From positions 1-27,221 of the forward strand of contig CAZDIO010000056.1 in NCBI GenBank assembly GCA_964505555.1: a DNA stretch of 27,221 nucleotides, written 5' to 3'. The notes under the pieces are model-generated. The model searched no databases. It was not told the DNA's origin and was given only the letters and a program-made list of their open reading frames with translations. The translations under genes and the position numbers were made by a program. Positions within the stretch are counted from its first letter, which is position 1. Each line of letters starts with the position of its first letter. Origin of the DNA: CAZDIO01 sp964505555 (GTDB lineage: Bacteria; Bdellovibrionota_C; UBA2361; SZUA-149; CAZDIO01). Positions 17,647 through 24,438 of this stretch are shown in pieces.

Positions 17647-18222
17647 CTACTTTTTAATCTTCCGTGCGATGCGAATGATCGCTTCGAGGCTACGTTCTAC
17701 TTCTTCTTTGGTTGTTGCCCACGATGAGACACTGATTCTCATTGCTGACTTTCCTTGCCAGAGGGTTCCACCGCACCAGCATGTTCCATCTTTTCGGCTA
17801 ATTCAATTCCTCGGGTAAGCGATTTTCGTTTCGGGTCAACGGTGAGCCACAAACCAAAAGCTCCATCAACATGGACCCATGAACCTCCATCTTTTGCTTT
17901 GGGGATAATCTCTTCGAGGGGATCAACGGCGCCAGTGTTAACATTTCCAACCTGAGTACAAACTATCGTTTGTGGAGTAAGCTTTGGAAGGGCATCTGCG
18001 ATCATTCTTCCCTGACTGTCTGTGGATAGTTGCCGGTGAGCCGATCTCATCGAGGATGGAAAGAACGACCTTTTCGTCGGTGGGTGTTTCAGGAAGCGCT
18101 CCGCCAAGTTCAACAAGTTTTGCTAGCGCTTGAGGAGAAGGGGTAACATTTCGAGACTGGATCTGTTCACAATAAGCACGTGCACGCAAACCAGCTTCTT
18201 CGAGAATTTCGTATGTTCTCAT
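17647..18222 (-). pseudogene. PLP-dependent group II decarboxylase remnant with two internal deletions
   Basis: Three collinear pieces of a glutamate/aromatic-amino-acid decarboxylase survive. First, from an ATG at 18222 with a strong AAGGAGG site, the N-terminus through LSILDEIGSPAT. Second, in another frame, STDSQGRMIADALPKL and VNTGAVDPLEEI...WVHVDGAFGLW through LTRGIELAEK. Third, again in another frame, TCWCGGTLWQGKSAMRISV to the true C-terminus and TAG at 17647. The first junction lacks the stretch that normally starts after GSPAT. The second lacks the DAHKW region with the PLP-binding lysine. The surviving 576 bases compare with roughly 1.4 kb for an intact gene. It cannot be active; the retained start and stop indicate recent decay. 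Confidence 0.85.
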
Positions 18223-18327
18223 TCCTCCCTCCTTGGGGTTGTAAATGGTTTTTTGAAATTTGATATCTCCTTAGAAGATAAGAAAAAAAAGAGAGCGACG
18301 CTCCGGGTTCTGCAATTTGCGAGAAAA

Positions 18328-18345
18328 TCCCAGAGCGCCGCTCCT
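18328..18345. repeat. Left 18-base direct repeat of the GC-rich cassette
   Basis: TCCCAGAGCGCCGCTCCT matches 19267-19284 at 16 of 18 positions in the same orientation. Its core GAGCG-c-CGCTC is palindromic, and a third related core, AGAGCGACGCTCC, is at 18292-18304. The pair brackets the GC-rich exported-protein gene. Confidence 0.5.
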
Positions 18346-18357
18346 AATTCTTCGTAT

Positions 18358-18369
18358 CCGTCCCCACGG
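18358..18369. repeat. Left 12-base inverted repeat of the GC-rich cassette
   Basis: CCGTCCCCACGG here is the inverse complement of CCGTGGGGACGG at 19095-19106. It also forms its own hairpin, ATCCGT-cccc-ACGGAT (18356-18371). The pair lies just inside the 18-base direct repeats. Confidence 0.45.
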
Positions 18370-18380
18370 ATTACTCAGGA

Positions 18381-18400
18381 GATGGACTTGGGAGTCCATC
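18381..18400 (-). terminator. Hairpin past the GC-rich exported-protein gene
   Basis: GATGGACT-tggg-AGTCCATC, 16 bases beyond the minus-strand stop at 18416, with an 8-bp perfect stem. No T-run follows on the minus strand, so termination is plausible but not certain. Confidence 0.45.
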
Positions 18401-18415
18401 TATTACGACGCCACT

Positions 18416-19027
18416 TCACCCGCTGCCGAACTGAAGCAGGGTGGTCATCGTTTTGATGAGCAGTACACCGCGATTCGTTGTCAGTGTCTGCGCGCAGTTG
18501 CCCATCGCCGTCATCGTCAGGCTTTGTCCACTCGCTGCGGTCGTCTTCATGGTGTGCGTCGCCAACTCGGAGGTTTGCATCGCTTGCCCGAAGCCCGTCA
18601 TCGGGGGACATTTCATCACGCTTTCGGCCATCGTTTGGGCACCGCCAATTACTTCCATCGGCTGGTGTTGGTCGGTTCGGATCGTCGCTTCGGTAAACGC
18701 TGCCGTCATGTCGTGTACGGCAATGGTCGTCGACATCGTCCAATTCTCGACGTTGAGAGGTGGCGTGCCGCTGCAAACTTCTGCGACGAAAGGCGGGCTT
18801 GTTGCCGTTGCCCGATTCAGAACCGATACGGCTTGCACTTCTTTCATCCTGGGTACGGCCTGCTCAATGGTGGCCGTATTCTGCGCCGTCATGTCAGTAA
18901 CGACGGCTTGTGTGACCGCATGCGTCGAGTTGTCTGCTGCTTGGGCCGGGGCGGCACCAAGAACCAGCAAGCAACACATGGCAATTCCGCAACATGCGGC
19001 GTATCGACCGATCGTACATGCTTTCAT
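18416..19027 (-). CDS. GC-rich exported protein of unknown function
   Basis: The ATG at 19027, with GGGAGA 4-7 bases upstream, gives 203 residues. Residues 1-30 form a clear signal peptide with hydrophobic GIAMCCLLVLGAAPAQA and an AQA cut site. The mature part is rich in Thr, Ala, Met and Val (for example MTAQNTATIEQAVPRMKEV), with cysteines in EVCSGTPP, MKCPPM and GNCAQT. No family was recognised. Base composition differs from neighbours (36 of 60 G+C in 18541-18600). Long open frames also exist on the other strand, as expected in GC-rich DNA; the signal peptide and ribosome site decide for the minus strand. It lies inside direct and inverted short repeats. Protein coding is likely but not proven. 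Confidence 0.5.
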   Translation of the reverse strand: MKACTIGRYAACCGIAMCCLLVLGAAPAQAADNSTHAVTQAVVTDMTAQNTATIEQAVPRMKEVQAVSVLNRATATSPPFVAEVCSGTPPLNVENWTMSTTIAVHDMTAAFTEATIRTDQHQPMEVIGGAQTMAESVMKCPPMTGFGQAMQTSELATHTMKTTAASGQSLTMTAMGNCAQTLTTNRGVLLIKTMTTLLQFGSG

Positions 19028-19094
19028 GTGATTCTCCCAGTTTGAGATGTGGTTGTTGCACACTATCCGACCAACGAAAGGGAAAGAAACCGAA

Positions 19095-19106
19095 CCGTGG
19101 GGACGG
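19095..19106. repeat. Right 12-base inverted repeat of the GC-rich cassette
   Basis: CCGTGGGGACGG, the inverse complement of 18358-18369. It lies about 70 bases upstream of the start of the exported-protein gene. Confidence 0.45.
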
Positions 19107-19131
19107 GACGAAGTTTCGTAGCTTCAACAGC

Positions 19132-19180
19132 CGGATATGTGCCATGAAACATTAAGTTAATGCCTCATGGCACATATCCG
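19132..19180. promoter_or_regulatory. Perfect 16-bp inverted repeat upstream of the GC-rich gene
   Basis: CGGATATGTGCCATGA (19132-19147) and its exact inverse (19165-19180) enclose a 17-base loop. On the minus strand it precedes the 19027 start by about 105 bases. It may be a terminator from the right, an operator, or part of the cassette end. Confidence 0.5.
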
Positions 19181-19266
19181 ACTTTTATAAATATCAGGTG
19201 AGATTTTCTTGAAATTACAGGAAAGAACCTACAAGGAAACCACTTCTAAAACACACTAAAACAGTT

Positions 19267-19284
19267 TCCCAAAGCGCCGCTTCT
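19267..19284. repeat. Right 18-base direct repeat of the GC-rich cassette
   Basis: TCCCAAAGCGCCGCTTCT, differing from 18328-18345 at two positions that are compensatory in its AAGCG-c-CGCTT palindrome. It overlaps the start of the structured block at 19279. Confidence 0.5.
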
Positions 19285-19411
19285 CGTAAGAAAGCTCATG
19301 CTCTTTAACGAGAAGCAGCAAAATAGGTCTTCCATCAAAACGTCAGAAGTAAAAGATCGCTCAATCGAATCGATTGAGAACTACTTAAGGCAAGTAAGAT
19401 GACTTGTCCTT
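19279..19411. ncRNA. Candidate structured non-coding block
   Basis: Three stem-loops stand in a row in gene-free DNA. GCTTCTCGT (19279-19287) pairs with ACGAGAAGC (19308-19316), with a further AAAGC/GCT pairing inside. CTCAATCGA-A-TCGATTGAG (19360-19378) is a perfect 9-1-9 palindrome. AAGGCAAGT (19387-19395) pairs with ACTTGtCCTT (19402-19411). The order suggests a small structured RNA, but no family was recognised and no T-run terminator follows. The 19360 palindrome could alternatively be a dimeric protein-binding site. Confidence 0.3.
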
Positions 19412-19464
19412 GGTGGCTTATCACATGAAATTTTTTCAAAGACAATATTAAAAATCTGCACCCT

Positions 19465-19578
19465 TGTCATTGCGAGCCCCACGCTTTGCTCTGGGGAAAC
19501 TTCGCGCGGCAATCTCTTACTTGTTTAATAAGAGATTGCCGCGCTTCGCCTAGTAGTCAGCCCTCCCGGCTCGTAACA
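19465..19578. repeat. GTCATTGCGAGCC-type palindrome
   Basis: The outer arms TCATTGCGAGCC and GGCTCGTAAC enclose a perfect 16-bp stem, GCGCGGCAATCTCTTA (19504-19519) with its inverse (19529-19544). It belongs to the same broad class as the palindrome at 19635 (a CAATCT core inside TTGCGAG ends), but the sequence is diverged. No gene lies in 19028-19876. Confidence 0.75.
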
Positions 19579-19634
19579 AAAAGAGACAAAGGGAGATAGC
19601 AGCTATTAAATAAAGAATATCTCGAAAGTAACTG

Positions 19635-19744
19635 CCACCCTGTCGTTGCGAGCCGGGAGGCCCGGCCGCCGGGCGCAGCGAAGCAATCTCGGATTACGTA
19701 GATAGTTCGAGATTGCTTCGCTGCGCTCGCAACGACAGGGTGGG
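19635..19744. repeat. GTCGTTGCGAG palindrome, copy A
   Basis: The left arm CCACCCTGTCGTTGCGAG... and the right arm ...CTCGCAACGACAGGGTGGG are inverse. The inner arms are GCGAAGCAATCTCG and CGAGATTGCTTCGC. The left arm alone carries an extra GC-rich box, about 19652-19672, that is itself a CCGGG/CCCGG palindrome. The same asymmetric design is found in copy B at 24439. Elements of this type are dispersed in many bacterial genomes and often give spurious small proteins. Confidence 0.9.
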
Positions 19745-19837
19745 TCGTCATTCCAGGTTGCCTCGTATCGCTTGGAGGGAGGCCAGGCCTTCCGGCTTCT
19801 CGTGACAGAGGGTTGCTTTTTAAGGATTATCGGTGAC

Positions 19838-19864
19838 TGTCATCCCCGCAAACCGGGGATGACA
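19838..19864 (-). terminator. 11-bp hairpin past the coiled-coil protein gene
   Basis: TGTCATCCCCG (19838-19848), a 5-base loop, and CGGGGATGACA (19854-19864), 12 bases past the minus-strand stop at 19877. It is a stable stem without a following T-run. CATCCCCG hairpins are also common dispersed repeats, so either reading is possible. Confidence 0.5.
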
Positions 19865-19876
19865 ACAAGTAGAAGA

Positions 19877-20902
19877 CTACTCTTGACCTGAGCGGATCGC
19901 TTCAAGTCGGGCGATCCGTTTGGCGATCATTCTATTGATCTCTGTTTCGTGATGCTTAATGTCAATACCGTTTTCTGCTAGCGGTTTTGCTTCTGCAATA
20001 AATGCCTCTTTCTCTGGAGTTTTTCGTCCACGCATCATCTGTCCCAGAGTGCCACGTAAGTTTTTTGTGGCACCGTTATAATCTTTTGCTGCGGCGAGCT
20101 CTTCGCTATAGGTCATGACAATTGCGTTTCCGGTTTCAACAGCCGACTTATCCCAGGCGCTCATTTTGGCACCAAACTCGTTCCACTGATCAAGATGAGA
20201 TTTAAACTCTTCTTGTTGTCTCTCCTGGAGTTCTGCAAATTCAAAGCCCTGATCCTCGCCGTAGTTTTTCAAAGAACGATCAAGGTTTGACATCGCATCA
20301 CCATAGTTTCGTTCGTTGAGTCTCATAGCTTTCTTAAATGCTACGGTGTGCTCTCGTCCTTCATATGATTTTAGAATGTTTTCACGTGCTTGGTGGAATT
20401 GGTTTGTGAGGTGGTCCCTTTCTGGTTTTTGTAAATTAATCTGCTCTTCAAAAGCCTTCTTGTGGGATTCAATAAGGTCACCCTGTTGTTGAAGGTGAAG
20501 TTTTTGGAGATCGTCTAATTTCGTAATTGCTGGGGGCACGGGTCTCGAGGATTTTAACTCGTTTAGAGCTTGGTCCCAGTTGCTGTTTTGATCACGAATT
20601 GTTTGGAAAGCTGTTGCCGCAGCTTTGGCGTTGGTAACAAGGCCTCCTACACGTTCATCTCTTTTCCAACTCCAAGCAACACCTTCAGTTTCTGGTGCCT
20701 TGATCTGTCCGTATGCTCGCGCAAGTCTCGTGTTTTCGGCGATCTGTGCAGCAGTGCCTGATGAACTTGCCGGGGGTAAAGTAAGAGTTGGTGCAACATC
20801 AATAGGGGTAGGCATTTTAGCTTGTTGCTCTGGAATTGTGGAAGAGGTCTTAACGCTTCTCATTACTACCTCTCCGCTTGGACCGCGCACTGCTCCGCTC
20901 AT
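19877..20902 (-). CDS. Cytoplasmic coiled-coil protein of unknown function
   Basis: The ATG at 20902 has GAAGGAG 7 bases upstream and gives 341 residues; a longer frame to 21013 lacks support. No signal peptide or membrane helix is present. Residues about 1-60 are Pro/Ser/Thr-rich and look disordered (PTPIDVAPTLTLPPASSSG). From about residue 90 the chain is almost entirely charged helix, with stretches such as LQERQQEEFKSHLDQW and KKAFEEQINLQKPERDH that suit long coiled coils. The C-terminus ends in a basic helix, INRMIAKRIARLEAIRSGQE. No known domain was recognised. It could be structural, a secretion substrate or a scaffold; the context gives no guide. Confidence 0.7.
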   Translation of the reverse strand: MSGAVRGPSGEVVMRSVKTSSTIPEQQAKMPTPIDVAPTLTLPPASSSGTAAQIAENTRLARAYGQIKAPETEGVAWSWKRDERVGGLVTNAKAAATAFQTIRDQNSNWDQALNELKSSRPVPPAITKLDDLQKLHLQQQGDLIESHKKAFEEQINLQKPERDHLTNQFHQARENILKSYEGREHTVAFKKAMRLNERNYGDAMSNLDRSLKNYGEDQGFEFAELQERQQEEFKSHLDQWNEFGAKMSAWDKSAVETGNAIVMTYSEELAAAKDYNGATKNLRGTLGQMMRGRKTPEKEAFIAEAKPLAENGIDIKHHETEINRMIAKRIARLEAIRSGQE

Positions 20903-21232
20903 GCTCAAACTCCTTCTTAAGAAAAGTAAATTAAATTGGTAATAGCCCGCACCGCGGACTTGTATACTGTTATTATGTGTAGAAGCGTCGGTAATGTGCT
21001 GTGAGAAATGCAAAGAAAAGCAGTTTCTAGACGTCCTTGTAGTTTAATAGGGAGGATATAAGGGGTGATTACGCCACTTGGCAGCTCCGGTATCCATTGC
21101 TTCCTTGCTTTTTCCAAGTATTTAAGAGACAATGACTGCCTTTAATGGAACTGCCCTTTGTTCACTGCGGTATGCATTTTGAGAACAGCTACTGGAAGAA
21201 TAAATGGGACGACAATTGAATAGGAAAGGATG
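20903..21232. other. Divergent intergenic region, 330 bases
   Basis: It lies between the coiled-coil gene (-) and the RRM gene (+) and must hold both promoters. A possible pair for the RRM gene, TTGAGA (21179-21184) and TAAATG (21201-21206) with a 16-base gap, is weak. No repeat copy, structured RNA class or convincing short gene was seen. Confidence 0.4.
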
Positions 21233-21625
21233 ATGAACATTTATATTGGAAATTTAGCATACGAAGTGAATGAAGAGGATCTCCGTACTGCTTTCTCGGC
21301 GTTTGGAAGAGTTACCTCAGCAAAGATAGTCAGTGATATGTATTCAGGGCAATCAAAGGGATTTGGCTTTGTTGAGATGGAAAGCAAAGAAGCTGGTGAA
21401 AAGGCGATTGCTGACCTCAATGGAACAGAGCTTAAAGGCCGCGCTATTGTTGTGAATGAAGCACGTCCCCGCACTGAAAGAAGTGGCGGCGGCGGTGGTG
21501 GTGGCGGCGGTCGTGGTGGTCCACGTCGCGGCGGCGGCGGTGGCGGCGGAGGAGGCGGTGGTGGTCACCGTGGTGGTCGTGGTGGCGGCGGAGGAGGCGG
21601 TGGCGGTGGTGGAAACCGCTGGTAG
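21233..21625 (+). CDS. Glycine-rich RRM RNA-binding protein
   Basis: A 130-residue cytoplasmic RNA-binding protein. Two adjacent ATGs (21230 and 21233) follow AGGAAAGG; I chose the second because it gives better spacing and the family-typical start MNIYIGNLAYE. The single RRM covers residues 1-77, with RNP-2 IYIGNL at 3-8 and RNP-1 KGFGFVEM at 42-49, including the aromatic residues that stack on RNA. Residues 83-130 are Gly tracts broken by RGG, PRR and HRG, like cyanobacterial Rbp and plant GRP proteins. Such proteins are often cold-induced RNA chaperones. The DNA of the tail is a GGC/GGT repeat and prone to length change. A clear terminator follows. Confidence 0.95.
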   Translation: MNIYIGNLAYEVNEEDLRTAFSAFGRVTSAKIVSDMYSGQSKGFGFVEMESKEAGEKAIADLNGTELKGRAIVVNEARPRTERSGGGGGGGGGRGGPRRGGGGGGGGGGGGHRGGRGGGGGGGGGGGNRW

Positions 21626-21639
21626 GCTTTCTTGCCAGT

Positions 21640-21686
21640 AAGGCTGAAATCCTTAAGTGTTTTAAATGCTTCTGGATTTCAGCCTT
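21640..21686 (+). terminator. Terminator after the RRM gene
   Basis: AAGGCTGAAATCC (21640-21652) pairs perfectly with GGATTTCAGCCTT (21674-21686), 14 bases after the stop codon. The loop is 21 bases and the following bases are moderately T-rich, consistent with an intrinsic terminator. Confidence 0.75.
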
Positions 21687-21721
21687 TGTAAATTGTCTTT
21701 GGTTTTAATCGAGCTGTTTTT

Positions 21722-21755
21722 TACTTGATCTTTTTCTCATCAAGTATCTTTTTGT
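21722..21755 (+). terminator. Second hairpin with T-run
   Basis: TACTTGAT (21722-21729) and ATCAAGTA (21739-21746) form an 8-bp A/T-rich stem followed by TCTTTTTG. It may back up the RRM terminator or insulate the next unit. Confidence 0.4.
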
Positions 21756-21865
21756 GGGATTCCCCGCATAACCTCTGGTGATAAGAACGAGGTAAGGTAA
21801 GTGGTCCCAACGTGTGGCCTGCTTCGAGTCACAAGATCATAAGTTGTTCTTAAGTAGTTCTAGGT

Positions 21866-22348
21866 ATGCGTTTCTTAATTACAAGATATCTCATTCGATA
21901 CAGCGTATTTGCTATCCTCTTGCTGGTGGGTGTTTTAGTTGGAAGTAGCATCCTCCATTTCTGGCTCGGTATTGAGTTTGGAAATGATTTTGTTACCGCA
22001 TTTGTAAAAGCCTCCCCAAAAGCGATTATAGATTTTATATTGCTGCAAATCCCCTCTGATCTTATTCAGGTTAAAACCCTCTTTACATTCGGTGCGCTGT
22101 TTGTTGCCTTTTTAGTGTTATTTTCTGTTGTCTCCCTCATTTCTGGGGCAGTTTATCGAAAAGCTTTTAAAAGAAAAGATCTTCTTGAAGAGCAAACAGG
22201 TCTTCCGGTGATTGTGGCCATTCCGCCAATGAATGCGCCGCTTGGGTTTGGAAAAAAGATTTTTTCATATGTTTCTTTTGCTGTGGCGATCGCAGGGATT
22301 GTAAGCTTGCTGATGCTCTATACCGGAGGTAGCACATGGGCGTTGTAA
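21866..22348 (+). CDS. Membrane protein resembling a Wzz chain-length regulator without its periplasmic domain
   Basis: A 160-residue protein with three or four hydrophobic helices: YSVFAILLLVGVLVGSSIL, LFTFGALFVAFLVLFSVVSLI and FAVAIAGIVSLLMLY, and a possible amphipathic one near FILLQI. Between the second and third helices lies KRKDLLEEQTGLPVIVAIPP, which matches the cytoplasmic LGLPVLGVIP-type segment near the C-terminus of Wzz/GumC/CapA polysaccharide co-polymerases. The large periplasmic coiled-coil domain of those proteins is absent. Its end overlaps the start of the next gene by 13 bases, which indicates translational coupling. I infer that it activates or anchors the kinase-like protein that follows. 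The ribosome site is weak (CTAGG). Confidence 0.6.
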   Translation: MRFLITRYLIRYSVFAILLLVGVLVGSSILHFWLGIEFGNDFVTAFVKASPKAIIDFILLQIPSDLIQVKTLFTFGALFVAFLVLFSVVSLISGAVYRKAFKRKDLLEEQTGLPVIVAIPPMNAPLGFGKKIFSYVSFAVAIAGIVSLLMLYTGGSTWAL

Positions 22349-23094
22349 GCATTAAACAAGAGCGATCGGTAAGTCAGCTCCTCCAAAAGATGCCAGCACC
22401 ACACGCAGCACCATTTGACGGCACGATTTTACTTCCCGAAGGACAAATTATTGATTTCCCCGCTGCGGAACGTTTCCGAGTATTGTGTGCAAAGATAACG
22501 CGTGCAAATGAAGGCTCAAAGAGGTACCGAGTAATTTCGGTGCTCAGTAGCCTTCCCAAAGAGGGAAAGAGTGTTACGGCGGTAAATTTAGCGCGAGCAT
22601 TCAGTGCTGATCCACTTTGTAAAACGCTTCTTATTGATACCAACATTCGAAAGCCTTCGGTGCATCGCTTTTTTAATTTAAGTGAGCGGCCGGGACTTAC
22701 GAACGTTTTGACTGGAAAGCGAGCATTTGAAGAGTGTGTTGTGTCTGTAAGTCCTACTCTTGATGTGCTTCCAGCGGGTAATTTTTTAGGAGATCCGGCA
22801 GAGCTTGTACGCAGGCCTGCATTTGCTGATCTTCTGAATATCGCTCGTCTTGAGTATCGATATACTGTTGTCGATACCCCACCGGTCCAACTTTGTGCTG
22901 AGCCGATCACCATTAGTTCACTCGTTGATACCTCACTCTTAGTTGTTCGGGGACCACGACGGAAGGAACTCGCACAGGATACAATTAAGAGTATCCAAGC
23001 TGAGCGTATTTTTGGAATCGTTATGAATGAGGTTCGCGAACTTTCAAGCAAGTATCTTAAGGGAAGCGGGTACTACCGAAGTTTTCCACACTAA
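22336..23094 (+). CDS. BY-kinase/CpsD-CapB-like ATPase
   Basis: A 252-residue cytoplasmic protein of the Mrp/MinD-like BY-kinase family that controls exopolysaccharide polymerisation and export with a Wzz-type partner. GGAGG lies 7 bases before the ATG. Walker A is SSLPKEGKS at 71-79 (Lys78) and Walker B YTVVDTPP at 176-183. Walker A-prime reads LLIDTNIRKPSVH in place of the usual LLIDxDxRxP, so the second acidic residue is Asn103. The C-terminal tyrosine cluster is small (KYLKGSGYYRSF). The altered A-prime and short Tyr tail leave true kinase activity uncertain; ATPase or regulatory function is also possible. No glycosyltransferase, Wzy or outer-membrane Wza gene is adjacent. Confidence 0.85.
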   Translation: MGVVSIKQERSVSQLLQKMPAPHAAPFDGTILLPEGQIIDFPAAERFRVLCAKITRANEGSKRYRVISVLSSLPKEGKSVTAVNLARAFSADPLCKTLLIDTNIRKPSVHRFFNLSERPGLTNVLTGKRAFEECVVSVSPTLDVLPAGNFLGDPAELVRRPAFADLLNIARLEYRYTVVDTPPVQLCAEPITISSLVDTSLLVVRGPRRKELAQDTIKSIQAERIFGIVMNEVRELSSKYLKGSGYYRSFPH

Positions 23095-23427
23095 TCTATC
23101 AATATCAGCTTAATTTTATTTTCATCGTCGACCGAGGCTTGGTCGGGGTAACTTTTGAGAAGTGCTTCCTGTCCGTCTTCGCTTTGCAAGTGGAGTTGAA
23201 TAGCGTTGTTTCGATCCTGATTTAGGTTGAACAGAGAGCCTTTGAGAGGGTTTGTTTTTTTTTCGGGAAACTCGTTGGTACTCCTCAACTAATTGGTGTT
23301 GATAGGTAGCTTTATAGTTTAGTTTGCCGTTTCCACCACCACTTGCACCCATTCCGCCAAACCCAAGCATAGAGAGGAAGCGATTTATAGTCGCAACGAA
23401 TAGTTCGTTTAGGTCGTTCATGCCCAT
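23091..23427 (-). pseudogene. Small gene split by a frameshift in an A9 tract
   Basis: Reading from the ATG at 23427, a frame gives MGMNDLNELFVATINRFLSM and continues to VSRKK at the poly-T run 23255-23263 (A9 on the coding strand). Removing one A joins it to TNPLKGSLFNLNQDR... and LILID, ending in TAG at 23091. The merged product would be about 111 residues, with a hydrophobic N-terminal helix, a GFGGMGASGGG linker and an acidic C-terminal half. Its stop overlaps the stop of the convergent ATPase gene by 4 bases. Possible causes are true decay, phase variation, transcriptional slippage or a sequencing error. There is no good ribosome site. Function unknown; nothing was recognised in 23428-23616. 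Confidence 0.5.
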
Positions 23428-23616
23428 GTAGAGGTTATGGTTGAATGTCGACAAAAGTGCTCATGAAACGTTTAGATTATTTTTGATGGATCTTAGGTTG
23501 GTGAGATGTGGCTAGTGCGTCCCCCGGGGTAATATAAAAAATTTCGCTGTTACTAGCTGTTATGCTTAACTTAAGATCATTACTCAAACCTTTTCACTTT
23601 CATAGGAGAGCTGACC

Positions 23617-24198
23617 ATGAATCGTTTGTTGATATTAATTTTTTCACTTACCGCCGTTAGTTCTGCATTTGCAGAAACATATAAGATTGATCCGGACCAC
23701 AGTACTGCTGCGTTTAAGATTAAACATTTGGCGATCTCCACTGTGCCGGGTCGGTTTACGGATCTTTCTGGAACCGTTGAATTTGATCCGAAAAACATTG
23801 CAGCCGCAAAGGCTGAGGCAAAGATAAATGTTAGCAGTATTAACACTGAGCAAAAAAAACGAGATGAGCATCTGCGTAGCGAGGATTTCTTTTACGTGAC
23901 CAAGTTTCCTGAGATGACATTTGTTAGTAAGGAGATAAAAGATATTACGAGTGATAGCTTTAAAGTTGTTGGTGAGCTTACAATTCGCGGAGTGACAAAG
24001 CCAGTAGTGCTTGATGTTAAGTACCAGGGTGCAGCAAAAGATCCCTGGGGGAATGAGCGTGCAGCGTTTAGTGCTTCAACAAAGATTAATCGTAAAGACT
24101 TTGGACTTACATGGAATAAGGTGTTGGAAACAGGAGCTCTTGTTGTGGGAGAGGAGGCGACTATTGATATAGAGATTGAGGGGATAAAACAGGGGTAG
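23617..24198 (+). CDS. YceI family periplasmic protein
   Basis: A 193-residue protein with AGGAG 8 bases before the ATG. Residues 1-19 form a signal peptide (LLILIFSLTAVSSAFA). The mature start ETYKIDPDHSTAAFKIKHL, then GRFTDLSGTVEFDP, the RDEHLRSEDFF segment, the FPEMTFVS strand and GELTIRGVTKPV are the standard YceI motifs. YceI proteins are lipocalin-like beta barrels that bind isoprenoid chains such as polyisoprenoids or quinones in the periplasm. The length matches the family. It appears to be transcribed alone, and an ACACAGAG palindrome starts 10 bases after its stop. Confidence 0.95.
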   Translation: MNRLLILIFSLTAVSSAFAETYKIDPDHSTAAFKIKHLAISTVPGRFTDLSGTVEFDPKNIAAAKAEAKINVSSINTEQKKRDEHLRSEDFFYVTKFPEMTFVSKEIKDITSDSFKVVGELTIRGVTKPVVLDVKYQGAAKDPWGNERAAFSASTKINRKDFGLTWNKVLETGALVVGEEATIDIEIEGIKQG

Positions 24199-24207
24199 TG
24201 TTTGTTT

Positions 24208-24277
24208 ATTGAACACAGAGTTAAATTCAAAAAACCATTTTTTCCTCTGTGTAACCCTGTGAAACTCTGTGTTCAAC
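24208..24277. repeat. ACACAGAG-family palindrome with truncated left arm
   Basis: The left arm is only ATTGAACACAGAGTT (24208-24222); the right arm (24244-24277) is complete and matches the one at 17558. The element begins 10 bases past the YceI stop codon. Partial loss of one arm shows decay or recombination of the family. Confidence 0.85.
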
Positions 24278-24438
24278 TGTATTTAAACTTAAAAGACCAA
24301 CTTTTTCATTCCCTACGGATATCCCTAGAAACCGATATATTTGACTCTGATTTTCTTTAAAGAAGAAGATCTTCTCAAGGTCATAGTTTTTTTTCACGAT
24401 AAAGATGTGAGGGCCTCTCATAAAATGACGCTCCATTC

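Noticed and set aside
18317..19045. Long plus-strand reading frames opposite the GC-rich gene
   Set aside because: Long antisense frames are expected in GC-rich DNA; only the minus strand has a ribosome site and signal peptide.
19557..19751. Small protein containing CFAAPGGRASRLATTG
   Set aside because: It is the translation of palindrome copy A; the same peptide arises from copy B at 24439-24540, so it is a repeat artefact.
21480..21620. GGC/GGT run as an independent tandem repeat
   Set aside because: It is the coding sequence of the glycine-rich tail of the RRM protein and stays in frame.
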